Assembly: GCF_000409775.1 (NCBI RefSeq)
Contig: NZ_KE332388.1
Coordinates: 10,552 to 74,551 of the forward strand
DNA length: 64,000 bases
Direction: 5' to 3'
Origin: Litchfieldella anticariensis FP35 = DSM 16096
Lineage (GTDB): Bacteria > Pseudomonadota > Gammaproteobacteria > Pseudomonadales > Halomonadaceae
In this document: in pieces, positions 17,712 to 26,973 of the stretch
Layout: each line of letters opens with the position of its first letter
How positions within the stretch are numbered: the first letter of the stretch is position 1
Program-made: the position numbers and the translations under genes
Notes under the pieces: generated by a model
What the model saw: the letters and a program-made list of their open reading frames with translations, nothing else
What the model was told of the DNA's origin: nothing
Databases searched by the model: none

Positions 17712-18012
17712 TCGCCCTCCTCATCTGTCGTCGAGCCAACAGCGTGCCCTGAGCAAGGCGGAACTCGAAACCCGCATCGAGCAACAGCGCATCGACATCC
17801 TGGTCGAGTCGAATCGTTGGCGCGAAGCCAGCGGCGGCATCGATGCCGCCTGGCATACGCTGATGCGCTTCAAGGTGCCGCTACTTGCCGTGGGCAGCAT
17901 CGTGTTGCTGCGTGGAACGAGAAACCCACGTGCCGTGTTGCGCGTGGGCAGGCGTGTCGCTACGTGGGCACTGCTAGCACGTCGTGCCCAGCGGTTATTG
18001 GGCAAGCGCTAA
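17701..18012 (+). CDS. YqjK-like small protein
   Basis: 103 residues from the ATG at 17701, overlapping the end of yqjE by 11 bp. A charged helical N-terminus (RALSKAELETRIEQQRIDI) is followed by a hydrophobic patch (about 60-70) and a very basic tail ending in RRAQRLLGKR. Position and composition match the third gene of yqjDEK; sequence similarity alone is weak. Confidence 0.7.
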   Translation: MSHDRPPHLSSSQQRALSKAELETRIEQQRIDILVESNRWREASGGIDAAWHTLMRFKVPLLAVGSIVLLRGTRNPRAVLRVGRRVATWALLARRAQRLLGKR

Positions 18013-18027
18013 ACGGGAGGCCCCATC

Positions 18028-18486
18028 ATGTCACTCGCCATTGCCTTGCACTTGCTGGCCTCAACCATTTGGGTCGGGGGCATGTTCTTCGCCTACATGG
18101 CGCTGCGCCCGGTGGCCGCGGGACTGCTCGAACCACCGACTCGACTGACGCTGTGGGCCAGAGTCTTCGAACGCTTCTTTCCCTGGGTCTGGGCGGCGGT
18201 ACTCGTGCTGCTGGGCAGCGGGCTGTGGATGACCTTCGCCGTTTTCGGCGGCATGGCAGGGGTCGGCTTGCATGTACATCTGATGATGGCGTTAGGCGTG
18301 ATCATGATGCTGATCTTCCTGCATATCTACTTCGCGCCCTACCGCAGGCTGAGCCAGGCAGTAGAAAGGGAGGACTGGCCGGCGGGTGCCGTACAGCTTG
18401 GCCTGATCCGTCGCCTGATCGGCATCAATCTGATTCTCGGCCTGCTGGTGGTGGTCATCGCTTCAGGTGGGCGCTATTTTCCTTAG
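18028..18486 (+). CDS. CopD-like integral membrane protein
   Basis: 152 residues with four hydrophobic segments. The first contains HLLASTIWVGGMFFAYM, typical of the CopD/YphA group of small membrane proteins, and a HVHLMMALGVIMMLIFLHIY segment carries further His residues that could bind metal or haem. It starts 15 bp after the yqjK-like gene with GGGAGG upstream, so it is probably the last gene of that operon. Involvement in copper handling is only suggested by family name. Confidence 0.75.
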   Translation: MSLAIALHLLASTIWVGGMFFAYMALRPVAAGLLEPPTRLTLWARVFERFFPWVWAAVLVLLGSGLWMTFAVFGGMAGVGLHVHLMMALGVIMMLIFLHIYFAPYRRLSQAVEREDWPAGAVQLGLIRRLIGINLILGLLVVVIASGGRYFP

Positions 18487-18497
18487 GCGTCGCAAGT

Positions 18498-19406
18498 TCA
18501 TGCACTCGCTGCCTGAGCATGCCAATACGCCTTGAAACGCTTCCTCAGCGGCTTCGGCGGATCGGCATAGAGCAGTTGCCCCAGTTGTCTGGCTCGGGCA
18601 CGTAATACTTCCTGACGCGCCTTGGCGAGTCGCTCCAGCGTCATTCGTTGCTCGACGCTGGCCTGTTGATGGTTGCTCAAGGTTTCCCGCAATACCGTCA
18701 GATCATGATCGTCACCCAGCAACTCGGACAACTCCTTGAGCGTATCGACACGCACTTTCAAGACAGGAGGCCATAGCCGCTCCAGCAAGCGGCTATGGTA
18801 CCAGTGATACTTCACTGCCTTGCGCCATTCATGGAAGTCACTGTCCTGCCAGGTGTCATAAGCACCGGCAAAGGCTCGCCGACCACTTCCATAGGTCTGC
18901 TGCAACCCGGCGGCCAAGGCGCCAAACCCTGGCTTTCTCAATTGCCACCCAGGCACCCGTTGCCTGGCGGACCTCAAGGTCGCCGCGGCTTCCCGCATCC
19001 GCTTATCGGTCGTTCCATCCACATGCAGCATGGTTTGGCGTTCCTGCTCCAACAATTCTCTGAGCGGAGCCAATGCCAGTTTCTCGTCGGAGTCGTCGCA
19101 TGACGCGATCAGTGTATCGTAGGTATCGACCAGCACCTGGGCATCCCGTGCCCCAGCAAGCAGTCTTGCGGTATCACGAAAGCAGGCATTCTCATCGCGA
19201 TATACGCTTTTGGGCAACTCGCCACGCATGAGGCGCAATAGCCCTCTCAGCATTTTCATGCGCTTGCGCACTTGGTGGATATTGCGCGCCAGTTGCGCTG
19301 CATCGCCTTGACTCTCGAGTTCGCGTATCGCCTTCTTGAGCTGCTCGTCAGCAACTCGTTGCAGATTGTCCTGCATAGGCCGATCCAATCGGAGCGCGAA
19401 TGCCAC
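18498..19406 (-). CDS. CHAD domain protein
   Basis: 302 residues forming one CHAD domain: conserved His in IHQVRKRMKMLRGLLRLM near residue 45, the AGARDAQVLVDTYD motif near 90, FHEWRKAVKYHWYHSRLL near 190 and LGDDHDLTVL near 230. CHAD proteins are all-helical, with a basic pore that binds polyphosphate; many localise to polyphosphate granules. There is no CYTH domain. It converges with the CopD-like gene. Confidence 0.9.
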   Translation of the reverse strand: MAFALRLDRPMQDNLQRVADEQLKKAIRELESQGDAAQLARNIHQVRKRMKMLRGLLRLMRGELPKSVYRDENACFRDTARLLAGARDAQVLVDTYDTLIASCDDSDEKLALAPLRELLEQERQTMLHVDGTTDKRMREAAATLRSARQRVPGWQLRKPGFGALAAGLQQTYGSGRRAFAGAYDTWQDSDFHEWRKAVKYHWYHSRLLERLWPPVLKVRVDTLKELSELLGDDHDLTVLRETLSNHQQASVEQRMTLERLAKARQEVLRARARQLGQLLYADPPKPLRKRFKAYWHAQAASA

Positions 19407-19562
19407 TGCCTTCCTCCTGTCGTGGGCGTTATTGTTGGTTGCGCGGTTGGAGATCCGGCTCGCTCAGGCACGTTCCAGATAACGGTTCATCTCGACCAAT
19501 GAATCCATTTCATTGTAGAACGCCCGATGGGAAACGTGCTGCAAGTCGATATCGGCCTCGAC

Positions 19563-20774
19563 CTACAAAGCCGATCCGCAAGCCACGCCCGAGGCCCAGG
19601 CCCACTGGAAGTTGTAGCCGCCAAGTTCGCCAGTGACGTCGAGCACTTCGCCGATGAAACGCAATTGCGGTAGGCCATTGACTTCAAAGGTCTTCGATGA
19701 GATCGCGCGGGTATCGACTCCACCCATGGTGACTTCAGCGGTGCGCCAGCCTTCGGTGCCAGCGGGCTTGATGCACCATTGGTTGAGGCGTAGCTGCCAT
19801 TCATCGAGGCGGGCATTGGAAAGTTCGGCCAGCGGCGGATCCTCGCCGTACCACTCACCCAGTGACTGGGCCAAGCGCTTGGGTAAGTGCTCACTCAGCC
19901 AGGTGGAGAGCTTGCGCTTCGGGGTTTCACGACGTGCCACCGACAAGGCATCGAAAGCCTCGACCCCAGGCAGCAGATCGATCTCGAGTTCATCGCCGGG
20001 CTGCCAATAACTGGAAATCTGCAGCATCCCGGGGCCGGACAGCCCCCGGTGAGTGAACAGCAAGGGTTCGCGATAGCGACGATCACGGCCCGGTCCCTTG
20101 CGCTCTCCATCATGCAGGCTGCTCACGGCGATATCACAGGCGACTCCGGCCAGATCCGCGACTCGCGCCTTCCAGTGCGAGGTCAGGGTAAACGGCACCA
20201 AGGCCGCACGCGTCTCGGTAACCTCTAGCCCGAACTGGCGGGCAATGTCGTAGCCAAACGCCGTGGCTCCCATGGTCGGAATCGATAGCCCGCCTGTCGC
20301 CACCACCACGCTACCCGTCTCGATACGGCCCCGCGAGGTGTGTAAGCGCATACCTTCTCCATGACGCTCGAGCGACTCGACCGTGGTCCGAAGGCTGATC
20401 TCGACGCCGGCCCAGTCGCACTCGGTCAGCAGCATGGCAACGATGTCCTTGGCCGATTCGGCACAGAACAACTGCCCGGGCGCTTTCTCCACGAACTCGA
20501 TGCCGTGTCGTTCAACCAATTCGACGAAATGCTCCGGACGGTAACGCTTGAGTGCCGAGATACAGAACGCTGGGTTGGCGGAGAAGAAATTGGACGGCGT
20601 GGTGTTGAGATTGGTGAAGTTACAACGCCCGCCACCGGACATCAGAATCTTCTTGCCAGCCTTGTTGGCATGGTCGAGCACCAGCACGCGCCGACCGGCA
20701 TAACCGGCCGTCAGCGCGCACATCAGCCCGGCGGCACCGGCACCGATCACGACCACATCGGGTTGGGGCGTCAT
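19563..20774 (-). CDS. YhiN/HI0933-family FAD-dependent oxidoreductase
   Basis: 403 residues. The N-terminal dinucleotide-binding motif VVIGAGAAGLMCAL at residues 8-21 and the family signature AGKKILMSGGGRCNFTNL near 40 are clear, as is VVATGGLSIPTMGATAFGYD near 160, typical of the HI0933/BaiN-like flavoproteins. The C-terminal MGGVDTRAISSKT and GELGGYNFQWAWASG close the FAD domain. Reaction unknown in vivo. Normal length. Transcribed alone; 156 bp separate it from CHAD. Confidence 0.9.
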   Translation of the reverse strand: MTPQPDVVVIGAGAAGLMCALTAGYAGRRVLVLDHANKAGKKILMSGGGRCNFTNLNTTPSNFFSANPAFCISALKRYRPEHFVELVERHGIEFVEKAPGQLFCAESAKDIVAMLLTECDWAGVEISLRTTVESLERHGEGMRLHTSRGRIETGSVVVATGGLSIPTMGATAFGYDIARQFGLEVTETRAALVPFTLTSHWKARVADLAGVACDIAVSSLHDGERKGPGRDRRYREPLLFTHRGLSGPGMLQISSYWQPGDELEIDLLPGVEAFDALSVARRETPKRKLSTWLSEHLPKRLAQSLGEWYGEDPPLAELSNARLDEWQLRLNQWCIKPAGTEGWRTAEVTMGGVDTRAISSKTFEVNGLPQLRFIGEVLDVTGELGGYNFQWAWASGVACGSAL

Positions 20775-21162
20775 AGAACATCACCACTGGAATGGGAATC
20801 GTCGCAAAGGGCGGTGATTCTACCAGAGCGACGACTTACCGCCAGCCGCTTGGGTGACGCCTCTCAGGAATCCCATTGAAAGCACTCTCGTACTATTGCC
20901 ATTGGCAAAAGTAACGTTAGCTACTACCCTTTCAGTAACTTATTGTAAAAAACAATAGGAAAAGTAGGGAAACTCGCTACATGCTTTTGCATGCTGGACA
21001 TCGTGAAGAAAAGACTATTTCGCTGGTCTGCCAATACAAGAACGACTAAACTTAACTCAAAGTAACACAAGATTACAAAAAGAACCAATCAGCAAAAAGA
21101 AAAAAATCGAAGAATCTGAACACGTTGTCATTGCGACATCTAGGGAACGCGGGGGATCTTCC
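20775..21162. other. AT-rich intergenic region upstream of the AraC regulator
   Basis: From about 20900 the 388-bp gap becomes clearly AT-richer than both flanks, with A-runs and a small dyad TATTGT-AAAAA-ACAATA near 20942. It must contain the divergent promoters of the flavoprotein and the AraC-type regulator. I see no gene or RNA. The base change suggests acquired DNA or a silenced promoter. Confidence 0.4.
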
Positions 21163-22071
21163 ATGGTGAAGACTCATGACTATGTGCTTGTCGTGATCCG
21201 GAATCTTCAGGAAACATTTGATGACGGTTATCTAAAGACCCTGCGACAGCATGGTTATCGAATTGAGCTTGTCCCGGCGGGACAGGACCCGATTCCGACC
21301 ATGGAGGCCCGCCCCCCCATCGCTGCCTGCTTCCAGTACGACTACCCCGACCTGCAAGGCCTGGCGGACCTGCGTGAGGCCAAAAAGCGCGTCTCCTCGG
21401 TTCCGCTGCTGATGATCACCCAGGCGCATTCGGAGCACCTGGCCGTGTGGGCCTTTCGTTCCCGGGTGTGGGACTACTTCGTGCAACCCATCGACATGCC
21501 GCGCCTGCTGGAAGTGTTTGCCAGCCTGCGCAGCGTAAGGCTACCCGGAAGTGCGAGCGTGGCTTCGAACATGGACCCGGATTCGAGAAAGGCGCTGGAT
21601 GTCCAGAATGCCATCCCCCCCGAGGCACGCTTGCGCTGTTCCGGCCCCGGCGGCGAACAAGCGCAGCTCGACCGCGCGATGTCTTTCCTCGACAAGAACC
21701 TGCACCGCAAGATCGCGCAGGCGGAAGTGGCGGAAAGTTGCGGCTTGAGTACCTTTCAGTTCAGCCGCCTGTTCAAGCGCCTGACCGGCGTCACCTTCCA
21801 GGAATACCTGCTGCATCGGCGCATTGCCGAAGCCATGCGCCTGCTCGCCAACCCCAAGGTATCGATCACCGATGTCTGCTTTACCGTCGGATTTCGTGAC
21901 CTTTCCTATTTCACGCGGGTCTTCCAGCGCTATGTCGGCCAACCCCCTTCCCGTTATCGCTTGAGCCTGGTCGACAAGCAGCAGGAACCGCAACCGCATC
22001 AGCACAAGATCGAGTTCGACCCCCTGGCGGCAACAGCGGCCCAGTTATCGTTAGCTCCGCTCAAGAGCTGA
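21163..22071 (+). CDS. AraC-family regulator with receiver-like N-terminus
   Basis: 302 residues. Residues 1-130 look like a degenerate response-regulator receiver (YVLVVIRNLQE, then SSVPLLMITQAHSEHLAV and RVWDYFVQPIDMPRLLEVF, where the last resembles the receiver KP-loop region), but no phospho-accepting Asp in the usual acidic context is visible. The C-terminal 100 residues are a standard AraC double HTH (HRKIAQAEVAESCGLSTFQF and ISDVCFTVGFRD-like repeat, YVGQPPSRYRL end). It lies at the 3-prime end of the tad locus, facing it. A role in controlling the tad genes is inferred from position only. Confidence 0.85.
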   Translation: MVKTHDYVLVVIRNLQETFDDGYLKTLRQHGYRIELVPAGQDPIPTMEARPPIAACFQYDYPDLQGLADLREAKKRVSSVPLLMITQAHSEHLAVWAFRSRVWDYFVQPIDMPRLLEVFASLRSVRLPGSASVASNMDPDSRKALDVQNAIPPEARLRCSGPGGEQAQLDRAMSFLDKNLHRKIAQAEVAESCGLSTFQFSRLFKRLTGVTFQEYLLHRRIAEAMRLLANPKVSITDVCFTVGFRDLSYFTRVFQRYVGQPPSRYRLSLVDKQQEPQPHQHKIEFDPLAATAAQLSLAPLKS

Positions 22072-22104
22072 ACGTCATTTCTATCATCTGTCAGTCATGA
22101 TGAG

Positions 22105-22131
22105 CCGGCCCGTCTTCGACGGGCCGGTTTT
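22105..22131 (+). terminator. rho-independent terminator after the AraC gene
   Basis: A perfect 10-bp stem CCGGCCCGTC / GACGGGCCGG with a 3-nt loop is followed by TTTT on the plus strand, 33 bp after the regulator stop. No T-run follows on the minus strand, so it ends the regulator transcript only. Confidence 0.9.
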
Positions 22132-22159
22132 GGTTGCAGACTCTGATTGATCACTGCTA

Positions 22160-23455
22160 TCAATCGACGAGTACTGGTATCTCCGCCAGAATCCCGAAAT
22201 TCTCTCCCCCCGTCTGGCCCTTGGGTTCGTGATAACTGCAACTGGGCAGGAAGTAGATGGTCTTCTGGCGCCAGCCGCTCTCCTGCGGGGAGCTGCTCCA
22301 TTCGGCCAGGCTGCCATCGGAATCGCGAATGTTCATGGCATTGACGAAATCGTCCCAGCGCGTCACGCCATTGGGGTCGGCATTGCTCCAGGTGCCCGGC
22401 GACACACCGTCACTATCATCGGGCGGCAGTTCCATTTGTTGCGGGGCTTGCGCATCGATATTGTTAGCCTGATCGGTGATCCAGGCGATATTGAGATTCA
22501 CTGCGCCAACCAGAGAGTTGCTGGGTGAAATACCACTCGAGCAGTCGACCACCGGCAGCGTCAGGCTCCATAGCCGCTCCTTGTCGGTCTCCGACACCCA
22601 GCAGTCAAACAATGCCTGGAATGCCGACTGCACCTGGCCATTGCTGGTGGTCATATCTTCCCCGAAGTTCAACTCGTCGGGATTGCCATCACCGCAGACC
22701 AAGTCCCTTATTTCACCGGCATTGGCTGCCCCGTTATCCCCCTGTTCGAAATTGGTCCAGCCGCCAGTCTGGTCGCCTTCGGGAATGAAACGCCCCACAT
22801 CACAGGAATAGCCACTACCATCGACGAGGGCTTGTCGACACATGGCGATCGGCTGGTCGACATCCTCAGGGCGCAGCGAACCGGCATAGCCGATATAGGC
22901 CACTGCCCGTGCCTCAACCTCATAGCCATCGAAACCGAAGACACTGCCAAAGAACGCTTCCACCTTGGTCTGCTTCCTGGCAGTGACCACTTCCACGGCA
23001 TTGATGAAGTTGAGATCGGCATCCAGTTCCGCAGTGCTGCGATCGAGATCCACCGGGTCCACGGAGTCGTTGGGGGTGAAGGTACGGGTGGCAAAGCTCC
23101 AGTGACCACGCAGCGCACTGATCACTTCCACCGACGAGTTCTGGCTATCATTGGCCTGTGCCGTATCAGTAGCGACCTTATTGGCACTATCAACAGTAGG
23201 GTCAACGATACCATCGTTGACACTGCTGCCATCCTCGAGATAAAGCACCCTAGCTCCGGCGAGTGCCCCCGCATCGGCGGCATTGTGTAGCTCGTTGCGT
23301 GCCACGTACAAGTTGCTGCCATCCACCGCCAGCGCGGTGAAGGCCAGCAGCATGAACAGCGACACCGCCAGCAACACCATGGAGACGCCGCCCTGGCGAC
23401 GAGGCGAGCCGAATCGACCTCGGGAAATGGTTGCGAGTCGTGTGTTCATGATCAT
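22160..23455 (-). CDS. tadG: Tad pilus assembly protein TadG-like
   Basis: 431 residues. The N-terminal 60 residues have the Tad_N pattern: basic RRQGGVSMVLLAVSLFMLLA, a membrane helix, then AVDGSNLYVARNELHNAADA and AGALAGAR. The remainder is a secreted region with several Cys and no complete VWA metal site that I can see. TadG proteins are minor pilins or assembly factors of Flp pili. The ATG overlaps the tadE stop (ATGA). It is the last gene of the tad operon. Confidence 0.85.
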   Translation of the reverse strand: MIMNTRLATISRGRFGSPRRQGGVSMVLLAVSLFMLLAFTALAVDGSNLYVARNELHNAADAGALAGARVLYLEDGSSVNDGIVDPTVDSANKVATDTAQANDSQNSSVEVISALRGHWSFATRTFTPNDSVDPVDLDRSTAELDADLNFINAVEVVTARKQTKVEAFFGSVFGFDGYEVEARAVAYIGYAGSLRPEDVDQPIAMCRQALVDGSGYSCDVGRFIPEGDQTGGWTNFEQGDNGAANAGEIRDLVCGDGNPDELNFGEDMTTSNGQVQSAFQALFDCWVSETDKERLWSLTLPVVDCSSGISPSNSLVGAVNLNIAWITDQANNIDAQAPQQMELPPDDSDGVSPGTWSNADPNGVTRWDDFVNAMNIRDSDGSLAEWSSSPQESGWRQKTIYFLPSCSYHEPKGQTGGENFGILAEIPVLVD

Positions 23456-23943
23456 TCCGCCCTCATAACGATGGTGGAGGAGAGATCCAGCACACCGCCA
23501 AGGGTCTCGATGAAGCCCGGCAGCACCAGGTACTGGTAGGGATAATCGACGTTCACCGTCAGGTCATCGCCGGCATCGAAGCTGCCATTGGCATTGCGGT
23601 CGAAACGTTGGACCTCGATGGTCATATCGGCCGGCCCACCCAGCGAGATCAGATACTGCTCCGCGTAGTCGCAAACGGCCTGCCTGATGGCATCGTTCTC
23701 CGCGTTCGCAGCAGCGGCATTGCACTGCAGGGTGTAGGTGGCGAAATCCGGGCGCGGATCGGGCCGAAACAGGATTCCGGTCCGCGCGCCCTCGCGGGTG
23801 GCATTGGTCATGGTCGACTTGTCGAACAATGCGACACTGAACTCGATGATGCCGAACAATAGGAGGAACAGGACGGTCGCCGAGATGGCGAACTCCACCA
23901 GTTCCGACCCCTTCTGCTTATGTGGTGAACGCCCCATGTTCAT
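23452..23943 (-). CDS. tadE: TadE-like pseudopilin
   Basis: 163 residues from the ATG at 23943, preceded by GGGAGGGGG at 4 nt. KQKGSELVEFAISATVLFLLLFGIIEF has the type IV prepilin-like G-xxxxE motif followed by a membrane helix, as in TadE/TadF pseudopilins that TadV processes. A conserved ATREGART segment follows. The C-terminal region includes DRNANGSFDAGDD, an EF-hand-like acidic loop that could bind calcium. Tightly linked to tadG. Confidence 0.88.
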   Translation of the reverse strand: MNMGRSPHKQKGSELVEFAISATVLFLLLFGIIEFSVALFDKSTMTNATREGARTGILFRPDPRPDFATYTLQCNAAAANAENDAIRQAVCDYAEQYLISLGGPADMTIEVQRFDRNANGSFDAGDDLTVNVDYPYQYLVLPGFIETLGGVLDLSSTIVMRAE

Positions 23944-23965
23944 CGTGCCCCCTCCCTTTCTCGTA

Positions 23966-24913
23966 TCAATCGACCGCCAGCCCGCCATGGCGCCGCATCA
24001 CCATATCCAGGTTGCGAGCGTTCTGACTGGCCGTGATGTAATAGGCCGGCGACAGGCGCATGGCTTCCTGGAAGAAATTCATCGCCTCGTCATAGCGCCC
24101 TTCCACCATCGAGATGTAGCCGATGTCGTTATAGGCCTTGGCACGGTTGCCGTTGCGAGCCATCGCCTCGATGGCGAAGTCGTAATCGCCTTCGCGGGCA
24201 TACACCAGCCCCAGGTTGCGCCAGGCCAGCTCGTAACGGGGGTTGGCGCTCACCGCCTCGCGCAGCGCCTGGCGGGCGCCCGGCAAGTCGCCGGCCAGGT
24301 ATCGCGAATAGCCGAGGTTGTTGAGCACACGTGCCGAACGTGGGTTAGCTTGCAGGGCCTGTTGATAATGCTCGGTCGCCTGCTCGTGCTCGCCGCGCAT
24401 ATCGGCGATGATGCCCAGCGCGTTATGCGCCTTCCAGGGCGCATTGCCACGCGCGACGATGGGTCGTAACTGCTGTTCCGCCAGCTCGAACTGACGCTGC
24501 TGCAACAGTACGATACCCAATCCGGTTCCGGCCCAGGCATGTTGCGGCTCTAGCTCCAACGCCCAGCGGTAGGCCAGGTCGGCGAGACGATAGTTGCCCC
24601 GCTCATGGTGGATGGCACCGATCTTGTAAAGCGGATCGGCCTGGGGGGCCTTTTCCAGTTGCAGGCCGCGCAGGTATTCGAACAATGCGCGGTCCTCGTC
24701 GCCGGCATTGAGCGCGGCATCGCCATTGCGATAGGCCTCGGCCGGCGACGCCACCGGGAAGGCGGTGCTGTAGACCGCCGTCGACTCACCGTCGTAGAGC
24801 GCGCCATAGGCATCCGAGCCACCATGGCGCGAACCGTTGGAGGCACAGCCGGCCAAAGCAACACTGGCCAGCAACGCCGTGACGATCATGGGTTTGCGAA
24901 GCTTGGGTGACAT
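23966..24913 (-). CDS. tadD: TadD-like TPR lipoprotein
   Basis: 315 residues. A lipoprotein signal (VTALLASVALAGC, Cys23) is followed by about five tetratricopeptide units (for example KAHNALGIIADMRGEHEQA and LNNLGYSRYLAGDLPGARQAL). TadD is the outer-membrane-linked TPR protein needed for Flp secretin or pilus assembly. It is encoded between tadC and tadE in the usual order. Confidence 0.9.
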   Translation of the reverse strand: MSPKLRKPMIVTALLASVALAGCASNGSRHGGSDAYGALYDGESTAVYSTAFPVASPAEAYRNGDAALNAGDEDRALFEYLRGLQLEKAPQADPLYKIGAIHHERGNYRLADLAYRWALELEPQHAWAGTGLGIVLLQQRQFELAEQQLRPIVARGNAPWKAHNALGIIADMRGEHEQATEHYQQALQANPRSARVLNNLGYSRYLAGDLPGARQALREAVSANPRYELAWRNLGLVYAREGDYDFAIEAMARNGNRAKAYNDIGYISMVEGRYDEAMNFFQEAMRLSPAYYITASQNARNLDMVMRRHGGLAVD

Positions 24914-24960
24914 GATGAGATACCCCCTGCAAGGTTTTTTCGTTGTTGGCTATCACGGTT

Positions 24961-25965
24961 CTAATACCCAGCTCCAGCCAGCGCCCTCATTGCGCCGAGC
25001 AACGGCGGCCCCAACGCCACCACGAAGAAACTGGGAAATACGCAGAAGATCAGCGGAAACAGCATTTTGGTGCTGATCTTGGCCGCCAGCTCTTCGGCTT
25101 CCTGGGTACGCTTGTCGCGCAGTTCCACGGCATAGATGCGCAAGGTGGTGGCAATGCTGGTACCGAAGCGCATGCTCTGCAGCAAGGTGGTCACCAGGCC
25201 GCGAATGTCCTCGACGCCAGTGCGCTCTTCCATGTCGCGCAACGCTTCCTTGCTGTCCATGCCCGCGCGGGTCTGCATGCTGAACAAATGCAGTTCGTCG
25301 GCGAGTTCTGGATGGCTGACCTCGAGATCCTGTGCCACGCGCTGTATGGCAGCCCCCAACCCCAGCCCCGCTTCGGTACAAACCACCAGCAAATCCAGTG
25401 CATCCGGCAGGCCGCGGCGCAGTAAGCGAGTGCGTTTCTTGGTCTCCCGCTCCAGCCACAGCACCGGAAGCAGGTAACCGGTAAGCGCCGTGGCTCCCAA
25501 CATCAGCAGGTTGACGCCCAGCGGCAAGCGCACGAAGGGAATCACCAGGGTCAGCAATAGCAACGGCGGCAGCACCGTCAGCGCCAGCCGGGTGCCATAG
25601 AAGACGTTCACGGCTCCTGGCGAACGCTTGCCGGCGCGCCGCAAGCGCTGCGCGATACGGTTCTTGGCTTCTTCCTTGTTGGGCACTAGCCGTTCGCCCA
25701 TCGGCCCCAGCCATTGGCTGACACCCGCGCCCTTCGCTCCACCAGCGGAAGCGACAGAGGCGGAACCGGCAGCCGTGGCAGCCCCAGCTTCCAGACCCCG
25801 TAAACGCCGACGCAAGGGGTCCGACAAACCCATCAGCAGTAACAGCAGGGCGATCATCAAGGCGAAGATGGTCAACCCCAGCAGTGCCGAAAAGCCGAGT
25901 TGGACCATCTCCGGGTCGGCAAGCCACTCTTCCAGTTGGCTCAGCAGTGACGTCAGCGCGTCCAT
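24961..25965 (-). CDS. tadC: Tad inner-membrane platform protein TadC
   Basis: 334 residues of the type II secretion F domain family: N-terminal membrane helix (about 22-45), cytoplasmic segment with an F-domain core (RRGLPDALDLLVVCTEAGLG near 175), and a C-terminal membrane helix pair (AAKISTKMLFPLIFCVFPSFF). TadB and TadC together form the inner-membrane platform on which TadA acts. It starts 12 bp after tadB. An Ala/Gly/Ser-rich linker near 55-75 precedes the cytosolic domain. Confidence 0.92.
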   Translation of the reverse strand: MDALTSLLSQLEEWLADPEMVQLGFSALLGLTIFALMIALLLLLMGLSDPLRRRLRGLEAGAATAAGSASVASAGGAKGAGVSQWLGPMGERLVPNKEEAKNRIAQRLRRAGKRSPGAVNVFYGTRLALTVLPPLLLLTLVIPFVRLPLGVNLLMLGATALTGYLLPVLWLERETKKRTRLLRRGLPDALDLLVVCTEAGLGLGAAIQRVAQDLEVSHPELADELHLFSMQTRAGMDSKEALRDMEERTGVEDIRGLVTTLLQSMRFGTSIATTLRIYAVELRDKRTQEAEELAAKISTKMLFPLIFCVFPSFFVVALGPPLLGAMRALAGAGY

Positions 25966-25977
25966 ATCTATCTCCCT

Positions 25978-26973
25978 TCACACGTCGATACGTATGATTT
26001 TGCGCATCCAGAAGATCCCGATGATCATCATCACGAATGCCGCCATCACCAGTTGCCGGCCGGTGGGATCTTGAGTGAGCATGGGAATGAAGTCGGGATT
26101 GACCACCGTCAGCACGCCAGCCAGTACGAAGGGCAACAGCGACAGGATCCAGGCGGCCATCTTGCCCTGGGCCGAGAGGGTGCGCAGCTTGCGCTGGAAG
26201 CGGAAGCGGTCGCGCACCACGGCGGCCAAGCCATCGAGCAGTTCCGCCAGGTTGCCGCCGGTCTCCTTCTGGATCAGTACCGAGGTCACGAACACCATCA
26301 CCGTGACGCTTTCCACCCGTTCCAGCAGGCCGTTCATCGCCGCGCGCACATCGCCACCGTAGTTGATCTCCATAAAGGTGATGTGGAACTCGCCGGCTAT
26401 CGGGTCGGCCATCTCCTCGGCCACCAGGCGCATGGCATCGCTGAACGGATGCCCGGCACGCAGCGCGCGCGCCATGATGATCAACGCATCGGGCAACTGC
26501 TCCTCGAACTTGGCCAGGCGGCGGCTACGCGCTATGTTCAGGCGCATGAAGGGGAAGGCCCACACCCCCAGCCCGAGCAGCACACCAAGCACGGGATGTG
26601 GCAGCAGGTAGAACCCCGTTACCCCGGCCATGCCCCCCAGGCACACTGCGTACAGTACGATGCGATAGGCGGGTGTCTGCTTGCCGGCCTGCTCGACCAG
26701 CCGCTCCAGCCGTTGCATGCCGGGCAGCGACTCCAGTGCGCGCTCCAGCGGCGAAAGATCGCGCAGGTATTTCTGGCGTACCAGCGACACCTGCCCCTGG
26801 TTCGACGCGCTATTGATATGACGTAGGCGCTTCTTGAGCCGCTTGCGTACCTGCCGGTTCTCGCCGAAGGTCGGCACCATGAAGCTCTGGATCAGCAGGA
26901 ACGCGGCAATGAAGATCATGCCGAGGAAGATCGTCTGGTCGGAGAGCTGGATGTTCAGCGCACTCAGTTCCAT
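25978..26973 (-). CDS. tadB: Tad inner-membrane platform protein TadB
   Basis: 331 residues of the secretion F family. N-terminal helix ([15 protein letters not shown]), two central helices (about 105-150), the F-domain motif [22 protein letters not shown] near 160, and the C-terminal [18 protein letters not shown] and [20 protein letters not shown] helices. Its start overlaps the 3-prime end of tadA by 10 bp, which implies coupled synthesis with the ATPase that drives it. Confidence 0.92.
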   Translation of the reverse strand: MELSALNIQLSDQTIFLGMIFIAAFLLIQSFMVPTFGENRQVRKRLKKRLRHINSASNQGQVSLVRQKYLRDLSPLERALESLPGMQRLERLVEQAGKQTPAYRIVLYAVCLGGMAGVTGFYLLPHPVLGVLLGLGVWAFPFMRLNIARSRRLAKFEEQLPDALIIMARALRAGHPFSDAMRLVAEEMADPIAGEFHITFMEINYGGDVRAAMNGLLERVESVTVMVFVTSVLIQKETGGNLAELLDGLAAVVRDRFRFQRKLRTLSAQGKMAAWILSLLPFVLAGVLTVVNPDFIPMLTQDPTGRQLVMAAFVMMIIGIFWMRKIIRIDV

